Below are positions 41,939 through 51,203 of a DNA stretch of 64,000 bases, piece by piece. Each line of letters starts with the position of its first letter. The first letter of the stretch is position 1. The stretch spans positions 62,001-126,000 of the forward strand of contig JAZPZY010000042.1 of the NCBI GenBank assembly GCA_045544955.1, written 5' to 3'. Source of the stretch: SIG701 sp045544955 (GTDB lineage: Bacteria; Bacillota; Clostridia; Oscillospirales; CAG-272). The position numbers and the translations under genes are program-made. Under the pieces are notes generated by a model that saw only the letters and a list, made by a program, of their open reading frames with translations, made no database searches and had not been told where the DNA came from.

Positions 41939-44341
41939 ATGAACTTTTCCGAATTTTTGAAAAACAATATCGTCCGGCTGGACGGCGGCATGGGTACCCT
42001 TCTGCAGGCAGAAGGGCTCGCCCCGGGCGAGCTGCCGGAACGGTGGAATCTCACCCATCCGGAGGTGATCACCGCCATTCACAAGGCGTATTTTGATGCC
42101 GGCAGTCACGTGGCCACCGCCAATACGTTTGGGGCAAACGCTCTCAAATTCTCCGATGAAGAACTGGAGCAGATCATTCGTGCAGCCATCGAAAACGCCG
42201 ATGCCGCCCGCCGGGAAAGCAATGCTCCACAGGAAAAATTCATCGCTTTGGACATCGGCCCCTCGGGCAAGCTGCTGAAGCCCCTGGGCGAATTGGATTT
42301 TGAGGATGCGGTATCTTTGTTTGCCAAAACTGTGCACCTGGGCAAAAAATACGGGGCAGATCTGATCCTGATCGAAACCATGAACGATGCCTACGAAACG
42401 AAGGCCGCCCTGCTTGCCGCCCGGGAAAACGCCGATCTGCCCGTGATCGTCACCAACGCCTACGGAGCGGACGGAAAGCTGATGACCGGTGCATCCCCGG
42501 CCGCCATGACCGCTCTTCTCGAAGGCATGGGTGCGGACGCCATCGGTGCCAACTGTTCCCTTGGGCCAAAACAGCTTTCCGGCGTGATCGAGGAGCTGCT
42601 TGCCTACGCTTCCGTCCCGGTGGTTCTTCAACCCAACGCAGGGCTTCCCAAAATGGAAAACGGAAAAACCGTTTATGACGTAACGCCCCGTCAGTTTGGC
42701 CGGGAAGTGGGCGAGCTGGTCAAAAAAGGCGTTCGTGCCGTGGGCGGCTGCTGCGGCACCACACCCGAATACATCCGTGCACTTACCGAAGAGACGGCTT
42801 CCCTTTCGCCTTTGCCAATCACGCCGAAAGAACGCACCGTAGTCTCCTCCTACACCCACGCGGTGGCATTTGATAAAGAGCCGATCCTCATCGGAGAGCG
42901 GATCAATCCCACGGGCAAAAAGCGGTTCAAGCAGGCCCTTTTGGAAAAGGATATCAACTACATCCTGACGGAGGGCGTAAACCAGCAGGAAAAGGGCGTC
43001 CACATTCTGGACGTAAACGTGGGACTGCCGGAGATTGACGAGCCCGCCATGCTCACCGATGCCGTGACGGAACTGCAGGCCGTGCTGGATCTGCCCTTGC
43101 AGATCGACACCGCCGATACCGCTGCCATGGAGGCCGCCCTTCGCCGCTACAACGGCAAGGCACTGATCAATTCCGTAAACGGCAAGGAAGAAAGCATGAA
43201 CGCCGTTTTCCCGCTGATGAAAAAATACGGCGGCGTGGCCGTGGCTCTGACGCTGGACGAAAACGGTATTCCGAAAACGGCGGACGGCCGGGTTGACATT
43301 GCGGAAAAGATTCTGCGAAAAGCCGCCGAATACGGCATCGACAAAAAGGATATTATCTTTGACACACTGGCTATGACGGTCAGTGCGGACAGTACCGCCG
43401 CCCTTGCCACCCTCACTGCCCTTCGCCGGATCAAGTCGGAGCTGGGCTGTCACACTTCCCTTGGTGTTTCCAACGTTTCCTTCGGTCTGCCCAACCGGGA
43501 TGCCGTCAACGGCACGTTTTTCTCCCTGGCACTGGAAAACGGACTGTCCGCCGCTATCATGAATCCCTATTCGGCGGATATGATGAAAACCTACTACACG
43601 TACCGGGCACTGAAGGGACTGGACGAAAACTGTGCGGACTATATCCGCGAGGCACCGTCCTTTACCGCCGCCCCGTCAGGCACGCCCCTGCCCGCGGAGC
43701 AAAAATCCCCGGAGCAGTACGCGTCTGAACTGCAGAAGGCCATCCGGAAGGGCATGACGGGGAAAGCGCATGAGATCACGGCAGAGCTGCTCCGCACCAC
43801 GGCCCCTTTGGATATTGTAAACGGCGAGATCATCCCGGCTTTGAACACGGTGGGCGAAGGCTTTGAAAAGAAAACGGTCTATCTGCCGGAGCTTCTCATG
43901 AGTGCGGAAGCCGCCAAAAGTGCCTTTGAGGCCATCAAGTCCCACATGGCAGGAAGCGAACGCCCGGCCGGTAAAGGCACGTTCGTCATCGCTACCGTAC
44001 ACGGCGACATTCACGACATCGGCAAAAACATCGTAAAGCTGCTCCTTGAGAATTACGGCTTTGACGTGATCGATCTGGGCAAGGACGTGCCACCCGACAC
44101 GGTAGTGGAAGCGGTGCTCAAATCCCACGCCGATTTTGCCGGACTCAGTGCACTAATGACCACCACGGTCCCTGCCATGGAGGAAACGGTACGGCTGCTG
44201 AAAGAAAAAGCACCGTTCTGCAAAACAGTGGTCGGCGGTGCGGTCTTGACGAAGGAATACGCCGACAAAATGGGGGCGGACAAATACGCCAAAGACGCCA
44301 TGGAAGCCGTTCGCTACGCACAAGCGGTCATGGAGAAATGA
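41939..44341 (+). CDS. metH: Cobalamin-dependent methionine synthase, activation domain missing
   Basis: Starting at ATG 41939 (GAGG 6 bases upstream; the frame also opens at TTG 41927) the protein has about 800 residues. The homocysteine methyltransferase barrel has the zinc Cys in GANCSLG and GGCCGTTPE. The pterin-binding domain begins EPILIGERINPTGKKRFKQALLEKD. The helical cap and cobalamin domain carry the His ligand in VHGDIHDIGKNIVKLLLENYGFDVIDLGKDVP. It ends at the B12 domain (about 800 against 1200 residues in full MetH). The missing reactivation domain is encoded just upstream at 41317-41910. It makes methionine from homocysteine. Confidence 0.96.
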   Translation: MNFSEFLKNNIVRLDGGMGTLLQAEGLAPGELPERWNLTHPEVITAIHKAYFDAGSHVATANTFGANALKFSDEELEQIIRAAIENADAARRESNAPQEKFIALDIGPSGKLLKPLGELDFEDAVSLFAKTVHLGKKYGADLILIETMNDAYETKAALLAARENADLPVIVTNAYGADGKLMTGASPAAMTALLEGMGADAIGANCSLGPKQLSGVIEELLAYASVPVVLQPNAGLPKMENGKTVYDVTPRQFGREVGELVKKGVRAVGGCCGTTPEYIRALTEETASLSPLPITPKERTVVSSYTHAVAFDKEPILIGERINPTGKKRFKQALLEKDINYILTEGVNQQEKGVHILDVNVGLPEIDEPAMLTDAVTELQAVLDLPLQIDTADTAAMEAALRRYNGKALINSVNGKEESMNAVFPLMKKYGGVAVALTLDENGIPKTADGRVDIAEKILRKAAEYGIDKKDIIFDTLAMTVSADSTAALATLTALRRIKSELGCHTSLGVSNVSFGLPNRDAVNGTFFSLALENGLSAAIMNPYSADMMKTYYTYRALKGLDENCADYIREAPSFTAAPSGTPLPAEQKSPEQYASELQKAIRKGMTGKAHEITAELLRTTAPLDIVNGEIIPALNTVGEGFEKKTVYLPELLMSAEAAKSAFEAIKSHMAGSERPAGKGTFVIATVHGDIHDIGKNIVKLLLENYGFDVIDLGKDVPPDTVVEAVLKSHADFAGLSALMTTTVPAMEETVRLLKEKAPFCKTVVGGAVLTKEYADKMGADKYAKDAMEAVRYAQAVMEK

Positions 44342-44350
44342 CAATATAGA

Positions 44351-44385
44351 AAAAGGATGCCGCACAGATAGAGCGGCATCCTTTT
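44351..44385. terminator. Terminator between metH and the convergent DMT gene
   Basis: A 13-bp perfect stem (44351-44363 with 44373-44385) with A and T runs is placed 9 bases after metH and 10 before the end of the opposite gene. Confidence 0.9.
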
Positions 44386-44395
44386 TTTGTTGAAA

Positions 44396-45292
44396 TCACA
44401 GCAGTGCCAGTCCGCTGAGCCCAAGGCAGAGCAAAAAACACCCGGCGTAATTCAGTCTTGACAGCTTCTCTTTCAGAATCACCCGGGAGCAGAAGATACT
44501 GCACAAGAGAATACCGGAATGATTGAACGCATACAGCATGGTGATATTCACAAACTGAATCAGATACACCATAATATATCCGGCAGTGGCGGAAAGAACG
44601 GCGGCCACAGCCATAAAGAAAAAGGATTTTTTCGTCTGCCGGAAATCGGAGAGGAATTTCCCCCGGCGTTTGAACAGACCGTAGCCGATCATCACCAGCG
44701 ACATCAGAAAATTGGTCAGCATCAGCATTTCTTCTTTTTCCTCAGCACCGGCAACAAGCTGCTGCACGTTCAGTACCGAGCCGTACGCGCCGTTAGCGAA
44801 AAACAGCCCCGCGCAGTAGAGATAAAACCACTTCTGCGTCTTTGTCGTCTTGCCGTCCGCCTCATCCTTGTGCGTAGCCATATAGATGGCGATCACGATC
44901 ACGAAAAGAGCAAACCATTGCAGAACGGACAGCCGATCTCCGTAGAATATGGCCACCACAGTAGGCAGCATAAACCCGCCGGACTGCTTGCAGACCATGA
45001 GAATGGAGTAAGGGCCGGTGCGTGCCGCCCCCAGCATGCAGACGTTGAACAGGATCAGAAGTCCCGTATTGAGAATGGCAAACAGCACCGTGGGAAGAGA
45101 CGGCGTAAAGGAAAAATCCGACAGGATAAATCCGAAAAAAATGCAGGTGACGCCTCCCACGATGGAAAACACAGTAGTCACGGCAGAAGGATCGCCCGGA
45201 TAATATTTCGTATACAGCTTACTGAAAAAACTCTGCACGGTAAAGATCAGAACGATCGCCCCGATGAGAGCCGCACTTACAAAGGTATTCAC
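44396..45292 (-). CDS. EamA-like DMT-superfamily transporter
   Basis: The 298-residue protein has about ten transmembrane helices in two halves. The second half ends with HSGILLCSIFCSRVILKEKLSRLNYAGCFLLCLGLSGLALL, like EamA repeats. A GARTGPYSILMVCKQSGGFMLPTVVAIFYGDRLS stretch marks the middle of the first repeat. A charged loop (ATHKDEADGKTTKTQKW) divides the halves. Translation starts at GTG 45292 (GAGG 7 bases upstream). It is divergent from the second hexosaminidase gene, and the two may share regulation. The substrate is unknown. Confidence 0.85.
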   Translation of the reverse strand: MNTFVSAALIGAIVLIFTVQSFFSKLYTKYYPGDPSAVTTVFSIVGGVTCIFFGFILSDFSFTPSLPTVLFAILNTGLLILFNVCMLGAARTGPYSILMVCKQSGGFMLPTVVAIFYGDRLSVLQWFALFVIVIAIYMATHKDEADGKTTKTQKWFYLYCAGLFFANGAYGSVLNVQQLVAGAEEKEEMLMLTNFLMSLVMIGYGLFKRRGKFLSDFRQTKKSFFFMAVAAVLSATAGYIMVYLIQFVNITMLYAFNHSGILLCSIFCSRVILKEKLSRLNYAGCFLLCLGLSGLALL

Positions 45293-45334
45293 GCTTTCGC
45301 CTCGTTACTTCAAAAATCGATTATCGCTTTATCT

Positions 45335-45362
45335 ATTATAGCACGGCGGCGGATTTTGTCAA
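45335..45362 (-). promoter_or_regulatory. Promoter of the DMT transporter gene
   Basis: The minus strand reads TTGACA (45362-45357), a 16-base spacer and TATAAT (45340-45335). Confidence 0.85.
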
Positions 45363-45411
45363 TATCTTTTGAAAAACGGAGACGGAAAAGCCGGCTCCAG
45401 CCTTTCGTTTA

Positions 45412-45440
45412 TTGACAATACCGTGCATTTATGATATACT
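45412..45440 (+). promoter_or_regulatory. Promoter of the second GH20 gene
   Basis: TTGACA (45412-45417), a 17-base spacer and TATACT (45435-45440) lie 45 bases before ATG 45485. Confidence 0.9.
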
Positions 45441-45484
45441 TTTTCTGTAAAAAACACGTATCCCGTAAGGAGGTTTTTTCTTAT

Positions 45485-47824
45485 ATGTTTATCGGAAATC
45501 TGAGCCGCAAAGCGGCCATCACCTATACGCTTACCCGCTGGGAAACGGGCAAGGAACCGGCTGTTAAAACGGCCGGCAATCCGTTTCTCGGTCAGAAAAT
45601 GCTGGTGGGCTGGACGGAGATCATGGACGACGGCATTTCCATGACGGTGGAGATGGGCGCCCCCTGCTTTATCAGTGATATCTGCATCGCACTGGGCACG
45701 GAAGGCGCTCCCTATGAGATCGTGATCCGCACGGCAGACCGCACCCGGGTGCTGGCGCGCTACGGGGCGGAAACCGGTGAAAAGATTACCGCCTCCAAAG
45801 CCGTACTGACGGTGGGAGAAGCGGTAGAATCCTTCGTGATCGATTTCGCTCTCTGCTTCTCTGCCCTTGACGTTGACGCCATCGACATCTACGGCACCGA
45901 CAGCACTGAACGCATCCCTCAGTTCCCCATCCCAAATATCAATTACGAAAAAGAAGGCGCGCTTCCTCTTTCCGCCATCACCGCCTACGTGGCAGACTGC
46001 AAGGACAGCCGTGCCGCCGCTGCCGTTTTTGCGGAGAAATTCGCGGAACAGACCGGACGGACGCTTTCGGAAGCCGATGCCGCCGCTCTCCATTTCCGCT
46101 ATGATCCGGCGCTGACGGAAAACGGATACCGCGTCGTAGTCACCGAAGCTTCGGCATTTCTGTACGCACGGGATCTGCGGGGATTTGTGATGGCGGGCGA
46201 AAACCTTTTGAAACGGATCGTTGGCGACAGCATCCCGGCTTTCGCCGTAAAGGACGCCCCCCGTATGCCGCTGCGCGGCGTGCATATGTATCTGCCCGGC
46301 ACGGAAGAAATGGAGTTTGCCCGCCGGCTGGTGAAGTATCTGCTCTCCCCTCTCGGCTATAACGCGGTGATCATGGAGCTGGGCGGCGGTATGCGGTACG
46401 AGTCCCACCCGGAGATCAACGACGCACTGCTGGAAGTAAAACGCCGCACAGCCGCCGGCGAATGGCCGGCCTATCCCCACGTGGAGGTGGGTGGCAAGGG
46501 CATCGTGGAGAAGGCAGACGTGGCAGCATTTGCCGATTATATCCGTTCCTTCGGCATCGACGTGATTCCCGAGGTGCAGTCTCTCGGTCACGTGCAGTAT
46601 CTGACCATCGCCCACCCGGAGATCGCCGAGTTGGAGGAAGGTGCCGTAGCCAAATCTGTGGATGAGCTGTCCGCCGACGTACCGCCCGATCAGTTCTATC
46701 CCCACTCCTACTGTCCGTCCAATGAAAAATCCTACGAGATCGTTTTTGATCTGCTGGAGGAAATTCTGGACACCGTACGTCCCCAGCGGTATGTACACAT
46801 GGGGCACGACGAGGTGTATCAGATCGGCGTGTGCCCACGCTGCAAGGACAAGGATCCGGCGGAGCTGTACGCCGCCGACGTGTGCCGGTATCACGAATAC
46901 TTGACGAAAAAGGGACTCCGCATGATGATCTGGGCGGACATGCTTCAGCCGGTCACCATCTATAAAACGCCCCGGGCACTTCAGCTGATCCCCAAGGACG
47001 TGATCCTTCTGGACTTTATCTGGTATTTTCATCTGGAAAAGGACATCGAGACCCACCTGCTGAAAAACGGCTTTAACGTAGGCATCGGCAATCTCTATTC
47101 CAGCCACTTTCCCCGCTACGAGGAGCGTATCGTACAGCCCGGAATTATGGGCGGTCAGCTTTCCTTCTGGGTAGGAAATCAGGAAGAAGTGCTGGGACGG
47201 GAAGGCAAGATCTACGATCTGATCTACACCGCACAGATGCTCTGGTCCGCCTCGTACACAAAGCATCTCCGCTGCGCTTACGATCAGAAGATCAAATCGC
47301 TGATCCCCGCCGTGCGGAATCAGCTGCGGGGCGAATCCCCGCTCACGGGAGAAGAAACCGTGCTTCTCTCTGCCCCGGTCACGTTCCCGGACGTGAAAGC
47401 CGAGCCCGTGGACTGCATCGTTAACACCCACTGTGACGCCCTGATCTTCACCCACACGGCCTCCCGGAAATGCACCCGGATCCCGTGGATCGCCCTCACA
47501 GTGATTGCGAATTACGAGATCACCTACGAGGACGGCAGCACCGTGCTTCTTCCCGTGTCCTACGGCGGCAATATCAGCCACTGGGCACGCCGGCAGAATC
47601 AGCCGTTCCCGGACAGATACTACCGGCACAACGGCTATTCCGGCACGTATTTTACCGACGGAATCGAAAGCAAAACGGCAGACGGCACGCCCGTCACCCT
47701 GTATCGCTGGGAGTGGCGTAATCCCAACCCGGAAAAGGCGATCCGCCGCGTGCGGCTGATCCCCGAAAAGGATGCCAATACGGAGGTCGTACTGACCGCT
47801 CTTTCCGGCGTAAACTGCCGATAA
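45485..47824 (+). CDS. GH20-type beta-N-acetylhexosaminidase, large form
   Basis: I start at ATG 45485 (AAGGAGG 10 bases upstream), giving 779 residues. An N-terminal beta-sandwich (about 1-150) precedes a GH20b-like domain (about 160-255). The GH20 barrel (about 260-600) has RMPLRGVHMYLPG, DVIPEVQSLGHVQYLTIAHPEIAE and the catalytic pair in YVHMGHDEVYQIG (D442-E443). A C-terminal beta domain (about 630-779) ends the protein. There is no signal peptide, so it should act on imported glycans. It shares little with the 32443-34236 GH20 beyond the core, so the two enzymes probably have different substrates. No terminator separates it from the next gene. Confidence 0.9.
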   Translation: MFIGNLSRKAAITYTLTRWETGKEPAVKTAGNPFLGQKMLVGWTEIMDDGISMTVEMGAPCFISDICIALGTEGAPYEIVIRTADRTRVLARYGAETGEKITASKAVLTVGEAVESFVIDFALCFSALDVDAIDIYGTDSTERIPQFPIPNINYEKEGALPLSAITAYVADCKDSRAAAAVFAEKFAEQTGRTLSEADAAALHFRYDPALTENGYRVVVTEASAFLYARDLRGFVMAGENLLKRIVGDSIPAFAVKDAPRMPLRGVHMYLPGTEEMEFARRLVKYLLSPLGYNAVIMELGGGMRYESHPEINDALLEVKRRTAAGEWPAYPHVEVGGKGIVEKADVAAFADYIRSFGIDVIPEVQSLGHVQYLTIAHPEIAELEEGAVAKSVDELSADVPPDQFYPHSYCPSNEKSYEIVFDLLEEILDTVRPQRYVHMGHDEVYQIGVCPRCKDKDPAELYAADVCRYHEYLTKKGLRMMIWADMLQPVTIYKTPRALQLIPKDVILLDFIWYFHLEKDIETHLLKNGFNVGIGNLYSSHFPRYEERIVQPGIMGGQLSFWVGNQEEVLGREGKIYDLIYTAQMLWSASYTKHLRCAYDQKIKSLIPAVRNQLRGESPLTGEETVLLSAPVTFPDVKAEPVDCIVNTHCDALIFTHTASRKCTRIPWIALTVIANYEITYEDGSTVLLPVSYGGNISHWARRQNQPFPDRYYRHNGYSGTYFTDGIESKTADGTPVTLYRWEWRNPNPEKAIRRVRLIPEKDANTEVVLTALSGVNCR

Positions 47825-47872
47825 ACTCTCCGGCAGATCCGTTTTCCTGCGAAAAACACACGGAGGCACACA

Positions 47873-49330
47873 ATGATACTTTCCTCTTTTGCAAAAAAAC
47901 TGGCAGAGCGAAGACGTGCCGCCGGCATCTCTCAGCAAATGCTGGCAGAGATGATGGAGGTAACGGCCAAGACCGTCTCCCGGTGGGAAAGAGGCCTTGC
48001 CCTGCCCTCTACGGAAAATCTGTTCCGGCTGGGACAGCATTTCCCCGGCATCGGCGAAGATCTTCTTTCCGCCGGCAGTGAATTTATACGGGGGGCCGCA
48101 AACGGTATGGAATCCCTCACGGAGCTGTACCGCATCGGCCGCGGACCGTCCAGTTCCCACACGATCGGACCGGAGCGTGCCTGCAAGCAGTTTCTGAAGG
48201 AATATCCGGGGGCAGACCGCCTCACCGTCACGCTGTATGAATCTCTTGCCAAAACGGGCAAAGGTCACGGTACGGATACCGTAATAGAGCGAACCTTTTC
48301 TCCCCTGCCCGTGAAGATCCTATGGGACACCGCCACCCCCGTGCCCCATCCCAACACGCTGGATATTACCGCATACCGGGGAGAAACCCTGCTTGGGAAA
48401 CGTCGCATTTTCAGCATTGGCGGCGGACGGATCGCCGCCGAAAACGAAACAGTCACCGACGCCCCTCTCGTTTACAGCATGACGCAGTTCCACGACATCG
48501 CCGCCTATTGCCGCAAAAAGAGAATACGGTTATGGCAGTACGTGGAGGAAACGGAAGGCGAGCAGATCTGGGACTACCTTTCCACCATATGGGAAACGAT
48601 GCAGTCCGCCATCGACGAAGGGCTGAATGCAGAAGGCATCCTCCCCGGCGGGCTCAATGTCCATCGGAAGGCACGCTATCTTCACGAGATGCAGCACGTG
48701 GACGAAACGGCGGAAACACGGGAAAACCGTCTCGTTTGCTCCTATGCCTTTGCAGTCAGCGAGCAGAATGCCGCCGGCGGCACCATCGCCACGGCACCTA
48801 CCTGCGGCGCGGCAGGCGTGCTTCCCGCCGTTCTGTACTACCAGCGGGACAAGCACCGTTTCACCGACCGGCAGATTCTGGAGGCACTTGCCACGGCCGG
48901 GCTCATCGGTAATCTGATCAAAACCAACGCCTCCATCTCCGGGGCGGAATGCGGCTGTCAGGCAGAGGTAGGCACCGCCTGCGCTATGGCGGCGGCGGCA
49001 CTGGCCGAGCTGTTCCGGCTCAGTCTTGATAAAATCGAATACGCGGCGGAGATCGCCATCGAGCATCATCTGGGGCTGACCTGCGATCCCATCTGCGGTC
49101 TTGTGCAGATCCCCTGCATTGAACGCAACGCCGTTGCCGCCATGCGGGCGATCAACGCGGTGAATCTCTCCAGTTTCCTCAGCGAAACGAGAAAGATCTC
49201 GCTGGACAACGTAATCACCATCATGAAGCAGACCGGCCGGGATATGTCCCGACGCTACAAAGAAACGTCCGAAGCAGGACTCGCCAATCTGCATCCGGAT
49301 ACCTTTCATAAAGGAGGCGGCCGCATATGA
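47873..49330 (+). CDS. XRE helix-turn-helix fused to single-chain L-serine dehydratase
   Basis: Residues 1-60 are an XRE-type HTH (LAERRRAAGISQQMLAEMMEVTAKTVSRWERGLALPSTENLFRL). Residues 80-485 are an iron-sulfur L-serine ammonia-lyase in one chain, with GRGPSSSHTIGPERA (about 90-104), IATAPTCGAAGVLPAVLYY (about 305-323), SGAECGCQAEVG and TCDPICGLVQIPCIERNA. The Cys residues for the [4Fe-4S] cluster are in these last motifs. It deaminates serine to pyruvate. The enzyme part is normal length and its signature motifs are intact. CGGAGG precedes ATG. A 4-base overlap couples it to the MBL hydrolase. It could sense serine or oxygen through its own cluster and act on DNA. Confidence 0.92.
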   Translation: MILSSFAKKLAERRRAAGISQQMLAEMMEVTAKTVSRWERGLALPSTENLFRLGQHFPGIGEDLLSAGSEFIRGAANGMESLTELYRIGRGPSSSHTIGPERACKQFLKEYPGADRLTVTLYESLAKTGKGHGTDTVIERTFSPLPVKILWDTATPVPHPNTLDITAYRGETLLGKRRIFSIGGGRIAAENETVTDAPLVYSMTQFHDIAAYCRKKRIRLWQYVEETEGEQIWDYLSTIWETMQSAIDEGLNAEGILPGGLNVHRKARYLHEMQHVDETAETRENRLVCSYAFAVSEQNAAGGTIATAPTCGAAGVLPAVLYYQRDKHRFTDRQILEALATAGLIGNLIKTNASISGAECGCQAEVGTACAMAAAALAELFRLSLDKIEYAAEIAIEHHLGLTCDPICGLVQIPCIERNAVAAMRAINAVNLSSFLSETRKISLDNVITIMKQTGRDMSRRYKETSEAGLANLHPDTFHKGGGRI

Positions 49331-50151
49331 AAAACGCTATTTTGAAAACGGAACTGACCGAGAATCAGCTGGCACTCTGGTACCTGGGGCAGGAAGCCTT
49401 TCTCGTAAAATTCCGGGGGAAGTATCTGCTGTTTGATCCTTATCTGTCCGACTCTGTGGACCGCCGCCATGCGGCGGAGGAAAACGACAGCGGGCTTTGG
49501 CACCGCAATTTTGCCCCGCCGATCAACCCCGCGGAACTGGATTTCGTGGACTACGTTTTCTGCTCTCACGGTCACATGGATCACGCCGATCCGGACACGC
49601 TCTCCGTTTTGGCACGGGTAAACAGCAAAGCGAAATATATTCTTCCCGCACCCATTATCCCGAAGGTGGCAGGCTTCGGTGTGCCGGTGGATTCCATCCT
49701 CCCCGCACGGGACGGCGAGATGCTCTCGCTGGACGGCATCCCGGTACAGCCTATTGCCGCCGCCCACGAGGTACTGCACACCGATAAAAACGGCGATTTT
49801 GAGGAAATGGGCTACAAGCTGACGCTGGGGAAACACACGCTGTACCACGCCGGCGACTGCTGTCTCTACGACGGACTGAAGGAAAAGATCGGCACGGCGG
49901 ACGTGGCACTCCTTCCGGTAAACGGCCGGGATTACTACCGTCTGTCGGACAACGTGATCGGCAATATGAACGCACTGGAAGCGGTGACGCTGGCACGGGA
50001 GATCCACGCTTCCCTGCTCATTCCCATGCACTTTGATCTGTATACCGTGAACGGAATCTCCGCCGCATCCTTCGTGGACGCACAGGAGCGGCACGGTTCC
50101 CGGCAGGCATATCACATCTTCCAGCCGGGAGAGAAATATGTGTTTGGATAA
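49327..50151 (+). CDS. UlaG-like metallo-beta-lactamase-fold hydrolase
   Basis: The 274-residue MBL-fold protein has WYLGQEAFLVKFRGKYLLFDPYLSDSVDRR at the N-terminus and the metal motif CSHGHMDHADPDTLS (HxHxDH). IAAAHEVLHTDKNGDFEEMGYKLTLGKHTLYHAGDC and HASLLIPMHFDLYTVNG supply later ligands. Similarity is closest to L-ascorbate-6-phosphate lactonase UlaG, but the rest of an ula pathway is absent, so a different phosphosugar or lactone may be the substrate. It overlaps the serine dehydratase gene by 4 bases, so the two proteins are co-expressed. A terminator with G-T pairs follows at 50192. Confidence 0.88.
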   Translation: MKNAILKTELTENQLALWYLGQEAFLVKFRGKYLLFDPYLSDSVDRRHAAEENDSGLWHRNFAPPINPAELDFVDYVFCSHGHMDHADPDTLSVLARVNSKAKYILPAPIIPKVAGFGVPVDSILPARDGEMLSLDGIPVQPIAAAHEVLHTDKNGDFEEMGYKLTLGKHTLYHAGDCCLYDGLKEKIGTADVALLPVNGRDYYRLSDNVIGNMNALEAVTLAREIHASLLIPMHFDLYTVNGISAASFVDAQERHGSRQAYHIFQPGEKYVFG

Positions 50152-50191
50152 AAAAGAAGAGACTGCCTTGGAGTGCCTACCATAAAGCAGG

Positions 50192-50224
50192 AAAACGCAT
50201 CATCTACATTGGTGGTGCGTTTTT
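50192..50224 (+). terminator. Terminator after the MBL-fold gene
   Basis: A 13-bp stem with two G-T pairs (50192-50204 with 50212-50224) runs into a T-rich tail. Confidence 0.75.
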
Positions 50225-50265
50225 ACTTTTCAACCGACAGTTGAAAAATCTCGTTTAAGCAGTTA

Positions 50266-50295
50266 TTGTCAAAAAAAAGATCGTCGTGATATAAT
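50266..50295 (+). promoter_or_regulatory. Promoter of the XRE-TPR gene
   Basis: TTGTCA (50266-50271), an 18-base spacer and TATAAT (50290-50295) lie 45 bases before ATG 50340. Confidence 0.82.
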
Positions 50296-50339
50296 AAAAG
50301 CACAAGGCAGGCGCCGCCTTGAAATTCGGAGGTAAATTT

Positions 50340-51131
50340 ATGAATATTGGAAACAAAATTAAAGAATTGAGAAAACAGCGCGGCGTTACGCAAGAACAGC
50401 TTGCGGATAGTATTGGCGTTTCCTTTCAAGCGGTTAGCAAATGGGAGAATAATATAGCTTTGCCTGATATCACGCTTGCCCCTGCTTTGGCAAGTTATTT
50501 TGGTGTAACTATGGACGTTCTTTTTGATTTCAATTTGCAGGAAATTGAAGATAAAGCATTTGCTATCGCAAAAGAAAGCTGGAAATATCGTAGTTCCGAT
50601 TGGGAAAAAGCACGTAGCATTATTGATGCGGGACTGAAGACATATCCTGATAACGTTATTCTTTTGATTAACAGACTTTATGTTATGAACAGTGATGAAA
50701 CGCCCGATGAGGTTATCGCTATCGCGCTGAAAATTATTGATCTTTCCAAAGATGAAGCGATAAAATATGATGCTTGCCAATTCTTGGCGTATGCGTACAA
50801 AGCAAAAGGAGATTTTGAAAGCGCGCGAAAAGCAATCGATATCATTCCCGATATTCGTTTCTCGAATCAGAGATTGAAAGCGTCCATATTGGAAGGAAAA
50901 GAGAAATGGGATGCTGCGTGTCAAGAGTTTAATGAGGCACTCTATGCATTTATGTTTATCACATACCGGATGGCGGAATGTTGCGAGGACAGGGGCGAAT
51001 ATGATGAAGCATTGGAATATTACGAGAATGCTTTGCGTGTACTTGACATCTACAAAGTGAAAGAAAGCTGGTATGGTTTTCGCGAAGGGTTTAATGAAGA
51101 AATTGCAAAGATAAAAGAAAAATCAAAATAA
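50340..51131 (+). CDS. XRE-family regulator with TPR-like C-terminal domain
   Basis: From ATG 50340 (CGGAGG upstream) the protein has 263 residues. Residues 1-60 are an XRE HTH (IGNKIKELRKQRGVTQEQLADSIGVSFQAVSKWENNIALPDITLAPALASYFGVTMDVLF). The rest is helical with TPR-like repeats (DWEKARSIIDAGLKTYP, AYKAKGDFESARKAIDIIP, CEDRGEYDEALEYYENALRVLD). Such proteins are often peptide- or signal-sensing regulators. Base and codon use are clearly AT-richer than in the genes on either side, which suggests recent acquisition. No partner gene is obvious, and a MITE-like repeat lies just downstream. Confidence 0.9.
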   Translation: MNIGNKIKELRKQRGVTQEQLADSIGVSFQAVSKWENNIALPDITLAPALASYFGVTMDVLFDFNLQEIEDKAFAIAKESWKYRSSDWEKARSIIDAGLKTYPDNVILLINRLYVMNSDETPDEVIAIALKIIDLSKDEAIKYDACQFLAYAYKAKGDFESARKAIDIIPDIRFSNQRLKASILEGKEKWDAACQEFNEALYAFMFITYRMAECCEDRGEYDEALEYYENALRVLDIYKVKESWYGFREGFNEEIAKIKEKSK

Positions 51132-51203
51132 GATATTGCATTTGTGCCTACAAAAGCAGTGCTTGTCAGGAAAATTGACAAGGCATAGATGAACATATAG
51201 AAA

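Noticed and set aside
45359..48268. A 969-residue minus-strand frame opposite the second GH20
   Set aside because: The opposite strand encodes GH20 with catalytic motifs, a promoter and a Shine-Dalgarno. This frame has none.
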